This document shows, piece by piece, positions 12,427-22,547 of a DNA stretch of 64,000 bases; the stretch's first letter is position 1; each line of letters starts with the position of its first letter. Source of the DNA: Armigeres subalbatus (Eukaryota; Arthropoda; Insecta; Diptera; Culicidae); the NCBI RefSeq assembly GCF_024139115.2, contig NW_026942696.1:1-64000 (forward strand), in the 5' to 3' direction. A model generated the notes under the pieces. It ran no database searches and was not told where the DNA came from. It worked only from the letters and a program-made list of their open reading frames with translations. A program made the translations under genes and the position numbers.

Positions 12427-12429
12427 TTA

Positions 12430-13961
12430 TGGTCATTATGCCAAAAGGCACATTGTATTTGAAACTAATAGTTTCTAATAATTACCACAATGGCCCTTGC
12501 ATCCAACTCATCAAGACAATTTAATTATGGTTGCGATGATGCTTGTAAGAAAACAAGAAAATTAAATCATGTTTATTATTCTGTTTTCTGGGGAACAGTA
12601 CTTTCTGGGAATGGTTTTCTGGGGTATGGCTTTCTGGGGAATAGTATAGAACCGACTTCAATGTGTGTTCCCGACTAGACGGGGCAATTTGAGCCACCAT
12701 TTGGGGCAGTATGGGCCACCCATCCAAAACGTTTTTTGGGAGAGAAAAGTGTGGTAATATGAAAGAATATGAAATTCCTACAACAGTTTAGAGTATTCCA
12801 TAACAAATAAAATTAATAAACCGCACAACAGCGGACCGAATCGATTTGCTACTCTTCACCGTTTGAACACCCACATTTCAATTGATCAATGTTGTAACTT
12901 TTCCGTAATGAAAGTTACATAGATGATAATATTCTTGTATTTGGCAACTGAAATTTGAACTTGTTTTCATATTAAGGCCTGATATCTTGCTCTGTGCATG
13001 TATGCCCATATTGCCCCATAAAGACTGATTTTGGAAAAAAAAAGTTTTATGATAAATTCAGCTTTGTATCACTACAACCTATTGCAATAAAATTATTTTA
13101 CAAACATAGAAATATAAACAGTTTACAATATATTCAACAAATTAAAAAATTGACGATCTCTCTGTGCCCCGAGAGAAACGTCCAATGTGTTACCAATTGC
13201 GAGGTGTGACGAGGTTTCCTTAAAAGATTTTTGTCCATCAGTCAAATCCACAAATGTGTTTTCATTGCGTTTTGCATTTGTCTACAACAGCCAAGCCGTT
13301 GAATACATAGCTCTATTTGGTGTAGGATCCTATTTGGGCACCTCGAATTAATTTGTGCCATATGGCATCAGCAATATAAAGTCTGTGTCTGGGACTTCCT
13401 CTATTTATAGTTTTAATGGCCTATCTTCTAGCCCAAACACAGAACATTCAGGAATGGAACATTCACAAATCCACTCAAACAATTGTCACTAACATGTAAG
13501 ATAAAATGAACCGTAACACCATATGTGAACAATATTCAATTATAATAGATCTTTTGATTGTGCTGCATTTTGCAGATTTGTGGCAAAACCTTATTTATTA
13601 ACTTCAAATCTTATACGAATTTTGCCTTTGCCGCGAAAATTTACATTTTCAAGTGTATTTTCATGTTCAAATTGAATTTTAATGCGGTTTTCACGTTGAG
13701 GCATATGTGGGGCGTTCTCCTAAAGATCATATAACTTTTACATGATAAAACTTGTCAATAAGCTCAAAATAAGGGTGGCTCATATTACCTCGTATGTTTA
13801 TATTGCCCCTACTGCCCCTACAGTTATAATCGCCCTGTTAGCGAACTGTTGCTGTATATCTCCAGACTTGCTGTTTACATCAAATTTCTCCACGAGGAGT
13901 GTGGTGTATCTAACCCATCACTTGGTGTCATGCTGCAGAGGTACTTTATTTGTTTATCTAA
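12430..13961. other. Intron; tandem repeat at 12583-12650, otherwise unassigned
   Basis: 12583-12650 carries the ttctggggaatggttttctgg repeat, inverse of 1551-1637. Several stretches (12680-12720, 13000-13020, 13780-13830) read like gggcaatttgagccacc and tgcccctactgcccctac, that is old repeat debris. No coding gene. Confidence 0.35.
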
Positions 13962-13985
13962 CAGAGATGTGGCCAGCGCCTGCAA

Positions 13986-14903
13986 TTGAGTTCAGTGCGT
14001 GATCTCTCATGTTTCGGACAGCAGAACGATCGCGCGGTCGGCCGAATTATTGTGTTCTGCATTGCGCGGCCGGTAATAAAATTAATCAGTTCAGTGCGTG
14101 ATCTCTCATGTTTCGGACAGCAGAACGATCGTGCGGTCGGCCGAATTATTGTGTTCTGCATTGCGCGGCCGGCAATAAAATTAATCAGTTCAGTGCGTGA
14201 TACTTGTTTCGAAGCGGAACGATCGTGCGGTCGGCCGAATTATTGTGTTCTGCATTGCGCGGCCGGCAATAAAATTAATCAGTTCAGTGCGTGATACTTG
14301 TGGCTACTGCTTCTGCCTCATACGCAGGAGGTCGTGGGTTAAATCCCAGGTCCGTTCCATTCTCCTACTTTGTATCTTTCTCTTTATTTCTCATGTTCTA
14401 ACAATCGCTAGAACTGGAAATGGACTTCCATACCGTTTCCATTACTATTCCTATACCTTCAACTTGAGTATTCTAACAGTAAGTATTCTAACAGAATCGA
14501 AATGAACTTATATAGCTCGTTTCCTACATCCAATTAGAAATTCCATCAGTTACCTTCTCCTATCTATCACACTGGTAGCTCGTTAACCAAGACGGACCTC
14601 TGCCTCTCCAACCTAACCCATCAATTCCAACAAATTCCGCATGAACTCGTGGCAAGTGCAGAGGTATATTCGGCTTGCAGTGGGCGAGTGATTGCATCAT
14701 CATTTCCTCCCCTTCCCTACATTGACTTGCATTCTGACGTGGCAGGCGCCAGTATGACCTAACAAATGAGATCACCAGTACTTGTACATTGAAGATGTGT
14801 GCTAGTCCCAAGCAAACATCTGTTGGTTCCCTGTGCAAGAACAGCTGATCTGGTCATAATGGAGTAGCAACTACGAGCAGTCAATCAAGCTCAAGCTCAA
14901 GCT
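13986..14903 (+). mobile_element. Retroposon with 24-bp TSD, 5' tandem repeats and 3' CAAGCT repeats
   Basis: Perfect 24-bp direct repeats (13962-13985 and 14904-14927, beginning CAGAGATGTGGCCAGCGC) flank about 918 bp. The left part is three tandem units of about 95-99 bp (13989-14280, motif CAGTGCGTGATCTCTCATG) plus a partial fourth. These are followed by a tRNA-like segment (14305-14345: CTTCTGCCTCATACGCAGGA, then GGTTAAATCCCAGG). The 3' end is TCAAGCTCAAGCTCAAGCTC. A long TSD plus a short-repeat 3' tail is typical of target-primed reverse transcription. No RT is present, so this is a SINE-like or 5'/3' non-LTR derivative. The target is an older LINE 3' fragment. Confidence 0.75.
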
Positions 14904-14927
14904 CAGAGATGTGGCCAGCGCCTGCAA

Positions 14928-15160
14928 GGTCGTCGGCTCTTGTGTTTCCAGGGATGCCGTAGCACCGCATTCGCAGATGCGAATTTGAAAATGCCTCGCA
15001 TTAAGGGCCGACACTTATTTACTTGATGAGCTACTACAGCTCTTCGATGAACTTACGCCGAATGGAGTATCCTTCTCCACTGAACTCGATCCTGGGCCAA
15101 TCGCTTCCAGTCGCCCTGAACATTGAGCGCCCTCAGGTCCAGTGTTGGGAAATGTACATT
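14928..15160 (-). mobile_element. 3' fragment of an RTE-like LINE
   Basis: The minus strand encodes the tail typical of these elements: LNVQGDWKRLAQDRVQWRRI. Only the last part of the ORF2 C-terminus and some 3' UTR are present. The retroposon at 13986-14903 inserted at its lower-coordinate side. Confidence 0.55.
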
Positions 15161-15462
15161 AAAACACTCTGATTATGCGAATATTTACGTTTTTTTCAGT
15201 CAAATTTCATGCACCAAACAAACCGAAACCGTTTGCCAAAAAAATGTACGCGGCATCGTGACATTTTTTTTGCCGATGAAACAAACTGTTTGTTTGCTGC
15301 TACGTTAGAGTCGTGCCGGCGTGCCGTCAGCATTTGCATGAGATTGTTTGTTTCGGCTCGTGCGCAGCGCAAACAGCTCAGAATCGAGTTTAATTACCTG
15401 TGGCGCAAACCCTAAGGGGTGCTATCCGTAGGTACTGATTATTCGTTCTTGTCTCTAAATCA
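15161..15462. other. Unassigned repeat-like intron
   Basis: Contains recurring aaacaaactgtttgtttg and cgtgcgcagcgcaaac segments that partly fold back. No gene, and no defined ends. Confidence 0.3.
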
Positions 15463-15547
15463 TAATTTCCCCAAAGTGGTGGGTCGCGACCCCCAGCCTG
15501 TGTAAAATCTTATGGAAGGGGTCGCGACCCCCAACTTTGGGAAGCTA
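15463..15547. mobile_element. Palindromic mini-element with 11-bp direct repeats
   Basis: CCCCAAAGTGGTGGGTCGCG pairs with CGCGACCCCCAACTTTGGG around a 30-bp centre. The element is flanked by TCTCTAAATCA at 15452-15462 and 15548-15558. No coding. Confidence 0.6.
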
Positions 15548-15778
15548 TCTCTAAATCAAGCAAGTAGTAATGAAATGAATATTTCCCACCAAAAACGGTT
15601 ATACGTTGTGAAATTATTGTACGAAAACATTAATTGTGCGGAGAGAAAATGGTAGAAGCATGTTCTGACTGTCGTCTTCTTGGCGTGGCTGCTGCTGCGG
15701 CTGCCGTGGTTTTGTTTTTCTGTTATTGCATGGAAGAATGAATGGTAGAAAGAAATATCAACCATTCCCGTCCCTGCT

Positions 15779-18535
15779 CAGGTCCTCTTCAACTGCAAAA
15801 AGCCATCGTGTACGCAGCCTCTTCCGGGTTCTTTACTAAATATTATCTTCTCTTGGCGTTCTTCCGGCATACGAACAACTTGACCAGCCCACCATAGTAT
15901 GCCGTGTTGTATAAGCCTAATAATATCCAGCCCTTTATACACCTGGTACAACTCGTGTTTCATGCGACGCCGCCATATTCCGTTCTCCTGTTTACCGCCA
16001 AGTATTGTCCGCAGTACCTTACACTCAAACACTCCGAAGGCTCTCCGATCAGCCTCCTTTAACGTTCATGTTTCATGACCGTAAAAAGCCAACGTAAGAA
16101 TCAGAGTAGTTACGAAGTCCGTAATACGCCCCATTTGCAGCTGCAATACGCATTTTCAACTCGCGGGTAACATCATTATTGCACGTCACTAATGTTCCAA
16201 AATACACAAATTCTTCTACCACTTCAAACTTTTCACCATCCAGCACCATTTCACTACCACCACCACTAATGAACCCACGTTGATTGCCAGCGACCATATA
16301 TTTCGTTTTGCTAGTATTGATCGTGAGTCCAATCCTCGCTGTCTCCCTCTTAAAAGGCACAAAAGCCTTTTCCACGGCACAACGATCAATCCCGATAATA
16401 TCGATGTCGTCCGCAATTCCAAGGAGCATATGCGATTTTGTGATAATGGTACCGCCTGTTTGCACACCACCCAAGTAACATTTTAAGTTTTATAACGCTC
16501 TTAAAGACCATAATTTACTCTTCAAGAGTATTATAAAACGAGTTTAAAACTAAAATGTTACTAGGGCAGCTCTCCTAATCGCTCCATCGAGCGCTATATT
16601 GAACAGTATATTCGAGAGTGCATCACCTGCTTTAATCCATCTAAGGTAACAAATGACGTCGATATTTCATCCGCAACGCAACCCTTACACTTGATTTCGA
16701 TCCGTCCAACGTTATACGAATCAGCCGTATCAGTTTCGCCAGAAAACCATGTTCAAGCATAATTTGCCATAATTCATTCCGTTTCACTGAATCGTACACC
16801 GCCTTGAAATCAATAAACAGATGATGTGTCTTCAAGTTGTACTCCCGGAATTTACCAAGGATTTGTCTCAGGGTAAACATTTGATTCGTTGTTGATCGGC
16901 CCTCACGAAAACCTGCTTGGCCGTCCAACCAGCTAGCAGGCATTCCTCGTCTTCCCGTATTTTCGACATAATATGGTGCAGAACTTCATAAAGCTGCTCA
17001 CTGTCATGTTTGAGAAGTTCAGCCGGGAGCTGGCCCTTCCCCGCAGCCTTATTGTTTTTCAGCTCTTTGACAGCTTTTTTAACCTCATCTAGTGTAGGTG
17101 ACTCCACAGCTTGTCCATCGTCGCTAATATTTATTCTGTTCACCGATGCATCGTCACTTCCTCCATTCAACAAAGTCTCGAAGTGTTGCTTCCACCTGGC
17201 AGCCACTTCAGTTTTATCTGTCAGCAAATTCCCTTGTTGGTCGTTGCGCATGACGGGAGATGGCGCTGTCTTTCTCCGCACGCCATTGACAGACTCATAA
17301 AACCTCCGCATATCGTTCTGCTCCATTTTTTCCTGCGCCTCACTTATAACTTGTTCTTCGTACTCTTTTTTCTTCCTGCTCTTGCTTCCTTGTATTTCTC
17401 TATTTGATCGGGTACCCGACACCAACATCCGGCTTCTGGCAACGTTCTTCTCGTCTGCCACTCTCTGACACTCCACATTGAACCAACCCGTCCTGGGTCG
17501 CCTCTGTGCAGTGCCTACCACTTCTCGTGCTGTTGTGCTCACCGCTCCATGGATCGACTCCCATAGATCGTTGATGTTGTCGCTAACGTTGATTGCACTT
17601 ATCCGTTCGTCGAGCTTCTGGTCGATACTTCTTCCGCCGATAATCGCTGGATATTGTAACGCATCGTTCGCTGTGATCTTTCGTTCGATACAGTTGACAA
17701 CCGTGATCGAATTTTACTGACAACGAGGTAGCGATCAGAGTCAATTTTCGGACCTCTGAATGTCCGCACATCGATAGCATCCGAGAAATGGCGCCCATCC
17801 TACAGAACATGGTCTATCTGGTTGCAAGTTTCACCATTTGGGTGTCTCCAGGTGTGCTTTCGGATATTCTTTCGTGCAAAGTAGGTGCTACTGATGGCCA
17901 TCCCTCTGGCAGCAGCGAAATTTACTAGTCGTAGGCCGTTGTCATTGGTGGCGGAGTGAAGGGTTTCCCAACCAAAACCCTCTCTTCCGACCTGAGCGTT
18001 AGCGTCTCCGATAATAATTTTCACGTCATGCTTTGGGCACTCTCCATGGGCTTTATCAAGACATTCAAAAAACGTGTCGGACTTCTTGAATAGCGGCCAC
18101 GTTCACTCCAACCTTCTGCAGTTCACGAGCCAGAAGGCTTTCTCGTCCAGGTCCAGGTTCATTTTCGTGGTATTTGCGGGGCTTCAGTAAGCTACCTTAC
18201 CGGGGTCGCGTTACCTACATCGCGCTGGTGGGGCTGCCACCTTGTGTATAACTGACGCGATACAGCATTTCGTTGATCAGCCGTTGAGTACCAGGCAGAC
18301 GCTGTTTGAGCCGCACCTCCTGGTGAACAGACGTTCGAGGCGTACCTTCTCACTCTAGCTGATGTCAGAAGGACAACAGTGCCCAGGCTGCACTACCAGC
18401 TAAGTACACAACCCTTAGCTGGCGGTCTTTGTCATCGGACGACCCGTGGAAGCGTGAGATAGGAACTTGTGGGAACCAGAGCTCTATTGGGCGCTCCTTC
18501 CTTGATGTCAACCCACCATTTTGCAGCCCAGTTGA
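15779..18535 (-). mobile_element. RTE-like non-LTR retrotransposon, copy A1 (defective)
   Basis: Read on the minus strand, in order: an APE-type endonuclease fragment (about 17800-18180) with GDANAQVGRE, NDNG and NQIDHVL; a basic/coiled linker and RT fingers (16868-17542); RT core motifs QAGFREGRSTTNQ, IDFKAVYDS (motif A) and IADDIDIIG (motif C), then TKYMVAG; and the C-terminal domain (15779-16032) with VLRTILGGKQ and WWAGQVVRM. The reading frame is broken several times. Between AGWLDG and QAGFREG about 50 residues expected by comparison with copy A2 (50195-53210) are deleted, and a palindromic insertion lies at 16471-16565. Clade assignment (RTE/JAM-like) is from motif style only. Not active. 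Confidence 0.85.
16471..16565. mobile_element. Palindromic insertion inside LINE A1
   Basis: AAGTAACATTTTAAGTTTTA pairs with TAAAACTAAAATGTTACT, with an inner ctcttaaag/cttcaagag pair. It interrupts the RT coding frame just before the IADD motif. About 90 bp. Confidence 0.6.
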
Positions 18536-18712
18536 TTTATATGCAATACTTAAAAAAAATACGCAATTCTTAAAAAAACGTATTCTTCGTCTATAGTTCG
18601 TACAGCCTACCATAGGGCTGTTCCTTGTAGTTGTTCTTTTTTTTCTCAACATCGTTGTTCGTACAAAAAAAACTTTGTACTAATAATTTTTTATCCTTCC
18701 TTCTCCTCATAG
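18536..18712. other. 3' end of the 18.6-kb intron
   Basis: T-rich sequence leading to the acceptor at 18712. Confidence 0.4.
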
Positions 18713-19587
18713 GTAAACCGCGTAAGATCCGAAGACGGCAGCTGATCTCGGAAAGCAGTGACCATAAGGATAGCGACTTCAACGATCAAGAAACCTCGGA
18801 ATACGGAAGTCGAGATTCCCGTGGACGATGGAAACCATGTAGGCGAACAAGACTGAATCGGGATCGGTCCAAATCCGATCACCAACCCTACTCAAAAGCC
18901 AACGCCGGCAGCAACAAAAAAGTTCCTGTGATAGCCCGAAATAATAATAATAATAATAACAATAACCACCATCACCATCACCACCAGAAGCCGTATTACG
19001 GCGATGTAGACGATTCCTCACATGATGCGCCGTTACAGCGACACGAGCGGCAACAGCAGAAGTACCGACTGATGAAACGTCGCAAGTCCGGCCTCCGGGA
19101 GCGGATACGACCGACCGCGCGTAGCATCAACTATCAGGACGATTTGCATCAGAAAAAATGCCGTAAAACGTCCACCAAGCGTTACAGCGACGATGAGGAC
19201 TACTGCCAAGTTGATGAATCTTCCTGTAGTTCAACCCATTCGTCCGTGTCCGCCAGTTCGGCAGTCAGCGCCGGTTCAAACTTTTCCGATTATGCCGCGC
19301 CGAAACGGAAATCTTCCCGCAAACGTGTGATACAAACTTTTTCCAATAGCAGCCGATCGGTCCTGTCCTCCAACTCACGGTCCTCTTCCGTAAACAATGT
19401 GGCAGTTAATTGCGGTGTCCCCGCAACAAACGGTCACGGACTCTATTCCGGTCGTCGGGTATACCCGGACGATGAAGATGACTTCTTCGACGACGATGAC
19501 ACCTGAGATATGGATTACAATCCGGTGAAGCGGAAACCTGCACGAAAATTAATCACTCCTCGGAAAAGAGGAACGGCGAAAGCAAAG
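18713..19587 (+). CDS. Basic, Ser/Arg/His-rich exon of the same gene, with an in-frame TGA
   Basis: The acceptor is ctcctcatag at 18712 and the donor is aag|gtaagt at 19587/19588, so the exon is 875 nt and ends in phase 0. The product is low complexity: an Arg/Lys-rich start, poly-Asn then poly-His (about 18941-18985, from AAT and CAC/CAT codons), a Ser-rich stretch, and an acidic run of Asp. In the same frame TGA occurs at 19504-19506. The reading continues beyond it for 27 codons as DMDYNPVKRKPARKLI followed by more Lys/Arg, up to a good donor. Either the protein ends at the TGA, or the TGA is an error, a polymorphism or a readthrough site. The continuation looks coding, so I favour one exon with a disrupted codon. 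Function is not recognised; nuclear location is inferred from composition. Confidence 0.65.
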
Positions 19588-21742
19588 GTAAGTGTTGATC
19601 CACGTCACCGCGACGTTTGTTCATAGTCGGTTGTAGGGAGACACCACCTGTCGGACCTCGTAACGCTACATTCCGCAATGTTATCCATTCTTGTTCGACT
19701 CCCTCGATGCACTTCTCGTGCCTGTGCTCGGATCGTGTATCAACCATCGTCATCGACAAGAGAAACTTCTGTCCTACCCGGTTCTAATGAATGTCAAACG
19801 TTTGTTCTTTTTCTCTTTTTCGTTTTCGGTTTTTCTCTTTTTTCTTTTTCTCTTTCTCTATGCCACGAATTCCTGCGCGTGTGCGCTTGGCTCTTCCCAT
19901 TTCCGGGACACGCCTTTCTCTTTTTGTTCTATTCCCGTTTTAGGATCGTTTTCGCTCGCCTAAGTGAGATTGTGGCATCATCGACCATGAGGCAAAAGCA
20001 AGGCGCAAACTGGAGGGCCCCATTGTCCGCCGGGTTTTCCTTTTCCGGGTACTTACTGCGCGCGCGTATGTGTGTGTTCTTTTGGAGGCTGTTTGAAAGG
20101 GAAAAGGAAGGGAGCGATGGGGGAACTGTGAGGAGGTTGTTGAAATGGAAACAGTGGTTGCCGAAATCATTGATTGAAGTTCTGTTCGGGTTTGAAGGGA
20201 AGGGACATTTGACTCAACATGGATAAGACTGATATTTTAGGAACTATTTTTAGACGGATACGCAGCAGATTGTTCAGAGCACAGTTAATGGCATACTAAA
20301 TCGTTCGAGTTGCTTCACTTCTGAGGTTTCGGTGGTATGTATTATTTTTGCGAAGAAAAGTTCATGTTCGGTAAGAATGCCTAGTTGGAACACAATTTTC
20401 ATTATCTTTGTGCGAATATCTCTCAATAGCCATATTACCTAATTACCGTACCCATCAATTTTCTAGACAAATCAGTATCATTTGGTTATTCAAACAAAGT
20501 TTTATTTTTTAACCATTTTACCTTTAGTTTTGGAGTAGCAACTACAGTTTTATTGATATAGACTTAAGCGAGAAATGTCCAAAAGGCTCCGGAATTGCCA
20601 GAGTTTCGGATTGGAAAATCGCACTGGAATAAAAAAAATCATCTTAAATTCTTCTTTAATCTGGATATATTTTAGGATTGAAACCTGTCTATTTGTAGAA
20701 GTGGTCTTCTGATATACTCTCTAAGCTTATAAATCTCAAAGTGGTTTGGTCAGTTATCACATAGAAAGTTTTTCCGGTGACATCTAATCTACTTATCATT
20801 AGAAACAAATTGGAGCGATCTCACCTAATTCTGGATTTAGAATAAGTGTTGAGATTGCTTGATGGAGAAGACTGTTGCGTACAATCGTTAATTATGTCAC
20901 GCAAATATAAAGTATGTAGCAAAATAAATCAATGAAGTAAAAAGTGGTTTACGAGCAACGTGCAAAACGTCAATACGCCATGGAGTGGACTGGAATGTAT
21001 TAAGGTATTTGCTACCTCCAGAACTCAATCGCATGGTAAGGTAAAGTAAGTATCGTCATTTCACTAACCACATCTTTAACGTAAATGCGTGACACAATTG
21101 ATGGTAGTCGTTTTTCAATAACAAAAAACAAATTTAAAGGTGAAAGATTATAAATTATTTTTGAAATTTTACAATTTCAGGTGTATGAATGACAGAATAA
21201 CATTTCCAGATGTATAAATATCCATGAAGAATTAAACAAGCAAAACATATAAACATTAAAAAACCAAGTTCTCAGGTCAGTCAGTTTTTGTGACAGTTAG
21301 TGTTACATTCTAATCCGTTAGTTTTAACCGAATTGATATTTGTGTGTATGTGACCATTCCAAAACAACGATTGGGCTGCCGAACGTGCTCTGAACATGCC
21401 ATATTTAACTTTCCGAAATTGATAAATGCGTTCCCAAGAAAGCTTGAACAGAACTGAAAAGTATTTTTATGACAATGGTTAAGAAGTCAACGTCAATTCG
21501 CTCTCTGTCAACAGAATCTCATCCTCCTCAAACTGACAACCCTTAGAACATACCTTCGTCGCCATGCCCACCCGTTGCTGTCCTTCTGCTACTCTTCCAT
21601 CTCGATCCACGAAGGAATCATAAGCTAACTACATGTTTCCTACTGCGTCTCCGCCTACCACCCTCGAAAGAGTGCTAATCTCTTCCGATTGGCCAACCTC
21701 TTCTCTACACGTAGACACTTTGTTGTATCTTGTACCCCACAG
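19588..21742 (+). other. Second intron (2155 bp)
   Basis: Bounded by aag|gtaagt and ccccacag|gcg. 19800-19960 is pyrimidine-rich (ttcttttctcttttt). No repeat or gene recognised. Confidence 0.45.
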
Positions 21743-21850
21743 GCGCAGCTGAGGCAGCGGAAAGAGTCTCAACAACGGTTAACAACACTGCTGCTGGGTC
21801 AACAACAAATAGCGCCACCACAACCGGCGCCATCAAAAGTGGTGTCGTAG
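21743..21850 (+). CDS. Candidate last exon: Gln-rich C-terminus
   Basis: A pyrimidine-rich acceptor (gtaccccacag, AG ending 21742) precedes an exon that is open in the phase expected from 19587. It encodes AQLRQRKESQQRL, then a Leu/Gln-rich and Pro-rich tail of 35 residues ending at TAG 21848-21850. The phase match, and the continuation of a basic Gln-rich tail, support it as the terminal coding exon. A second AG six bases downstream would give the same frame. Another frame is also open for about 50 codons, so the call is moderate. Confidence 0.45.
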   Translation, partial: AQLRQRKESQQRLTTLLLGQQQIAPPQPAPSKVVS

Positions 21851-22547
21851 CCGGGCTTCGGGGCAGGCGCGACCACACGATCCGTGCCTACACCCGGGGA
21901 TAGTTGGCGGTGGGACGCCGGCGCTCAAAGGACACCCCTCATCATCGCCTGGATTGCTGCGGTAGCGGTGGTGCTGCGGGGCGGCCAACCTCCGGCAAAG
22001 CTACTGCTCGTATAGAGGAGCGACGGAACTACTACAGTTTCCGCGAGCCGAAGACCACCCGGCAAGTATACGCGTTGTAAGTGGGAAGTGGGGGCTTGAA
22101 AAAAGGTAATCTGAGAAGAAACTTGATTTTTGCGCGAATGGCAATGTTCTTTTATTTGTTAAACTAGCAATGCTCGTCGATATTACAAGCAACTTGTATA
22201 CAGGCAACACTGGATTCGGATTAGTTGACCAATGTTTTGCAGGTAATCGCTAAGTTATTGTATCCTTTTCTTTGAAAAATTCATCCACCGAAAAGTTTGA
22301 GAAGAGTTTTGTACATAAAATCGAAATCATCCAGAATCTTTTTTATAATTTTCACCTGTTTTAAATTTTTTTTCGTTGTGTTTCCGTAATCTTGCCATTT
22401 TTTTTCAAATATTTCAAATGAACAAGATTGGATGTCTGTCTTTTATTTAAAGAGCTTCGTTTCAGTAGAAGTGTTCCTAACAGTTCCAGTTGTCGATTTT
22501 ATTTGACCGGTGTTGGACCTTCCGTTTGGATCTCCCAAAGAAATAAA
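21851..22547 (+). other. Probable 3' UTR
   Basis: This is non-coding sequence after the candidate stop at 21850. It is GC-richer at first (to about 22080), then AT-rich, and reaches an AATAAA at 22542-22547. No repeat was recognised. The extent is inferred only from the stop and the nearest polyadenylation hexamer. Confidence 0.3.
22542..22547 (+). terminator. Candidate polyadenylation signal AATAAA
   Basis: First canonical AATAAA downstream of the stop at 21850. A second one occurs at 23258-23263. Confidence 0.3.

Noticed and set aside
19678..20226. 182-codon plus-strand frame after exon 18713-19587
   Set aside because: Lies in the second intron, Phe/Leu/Ser-rich from pyrimidine tracts, no domain; the donor at 19588 is strong.
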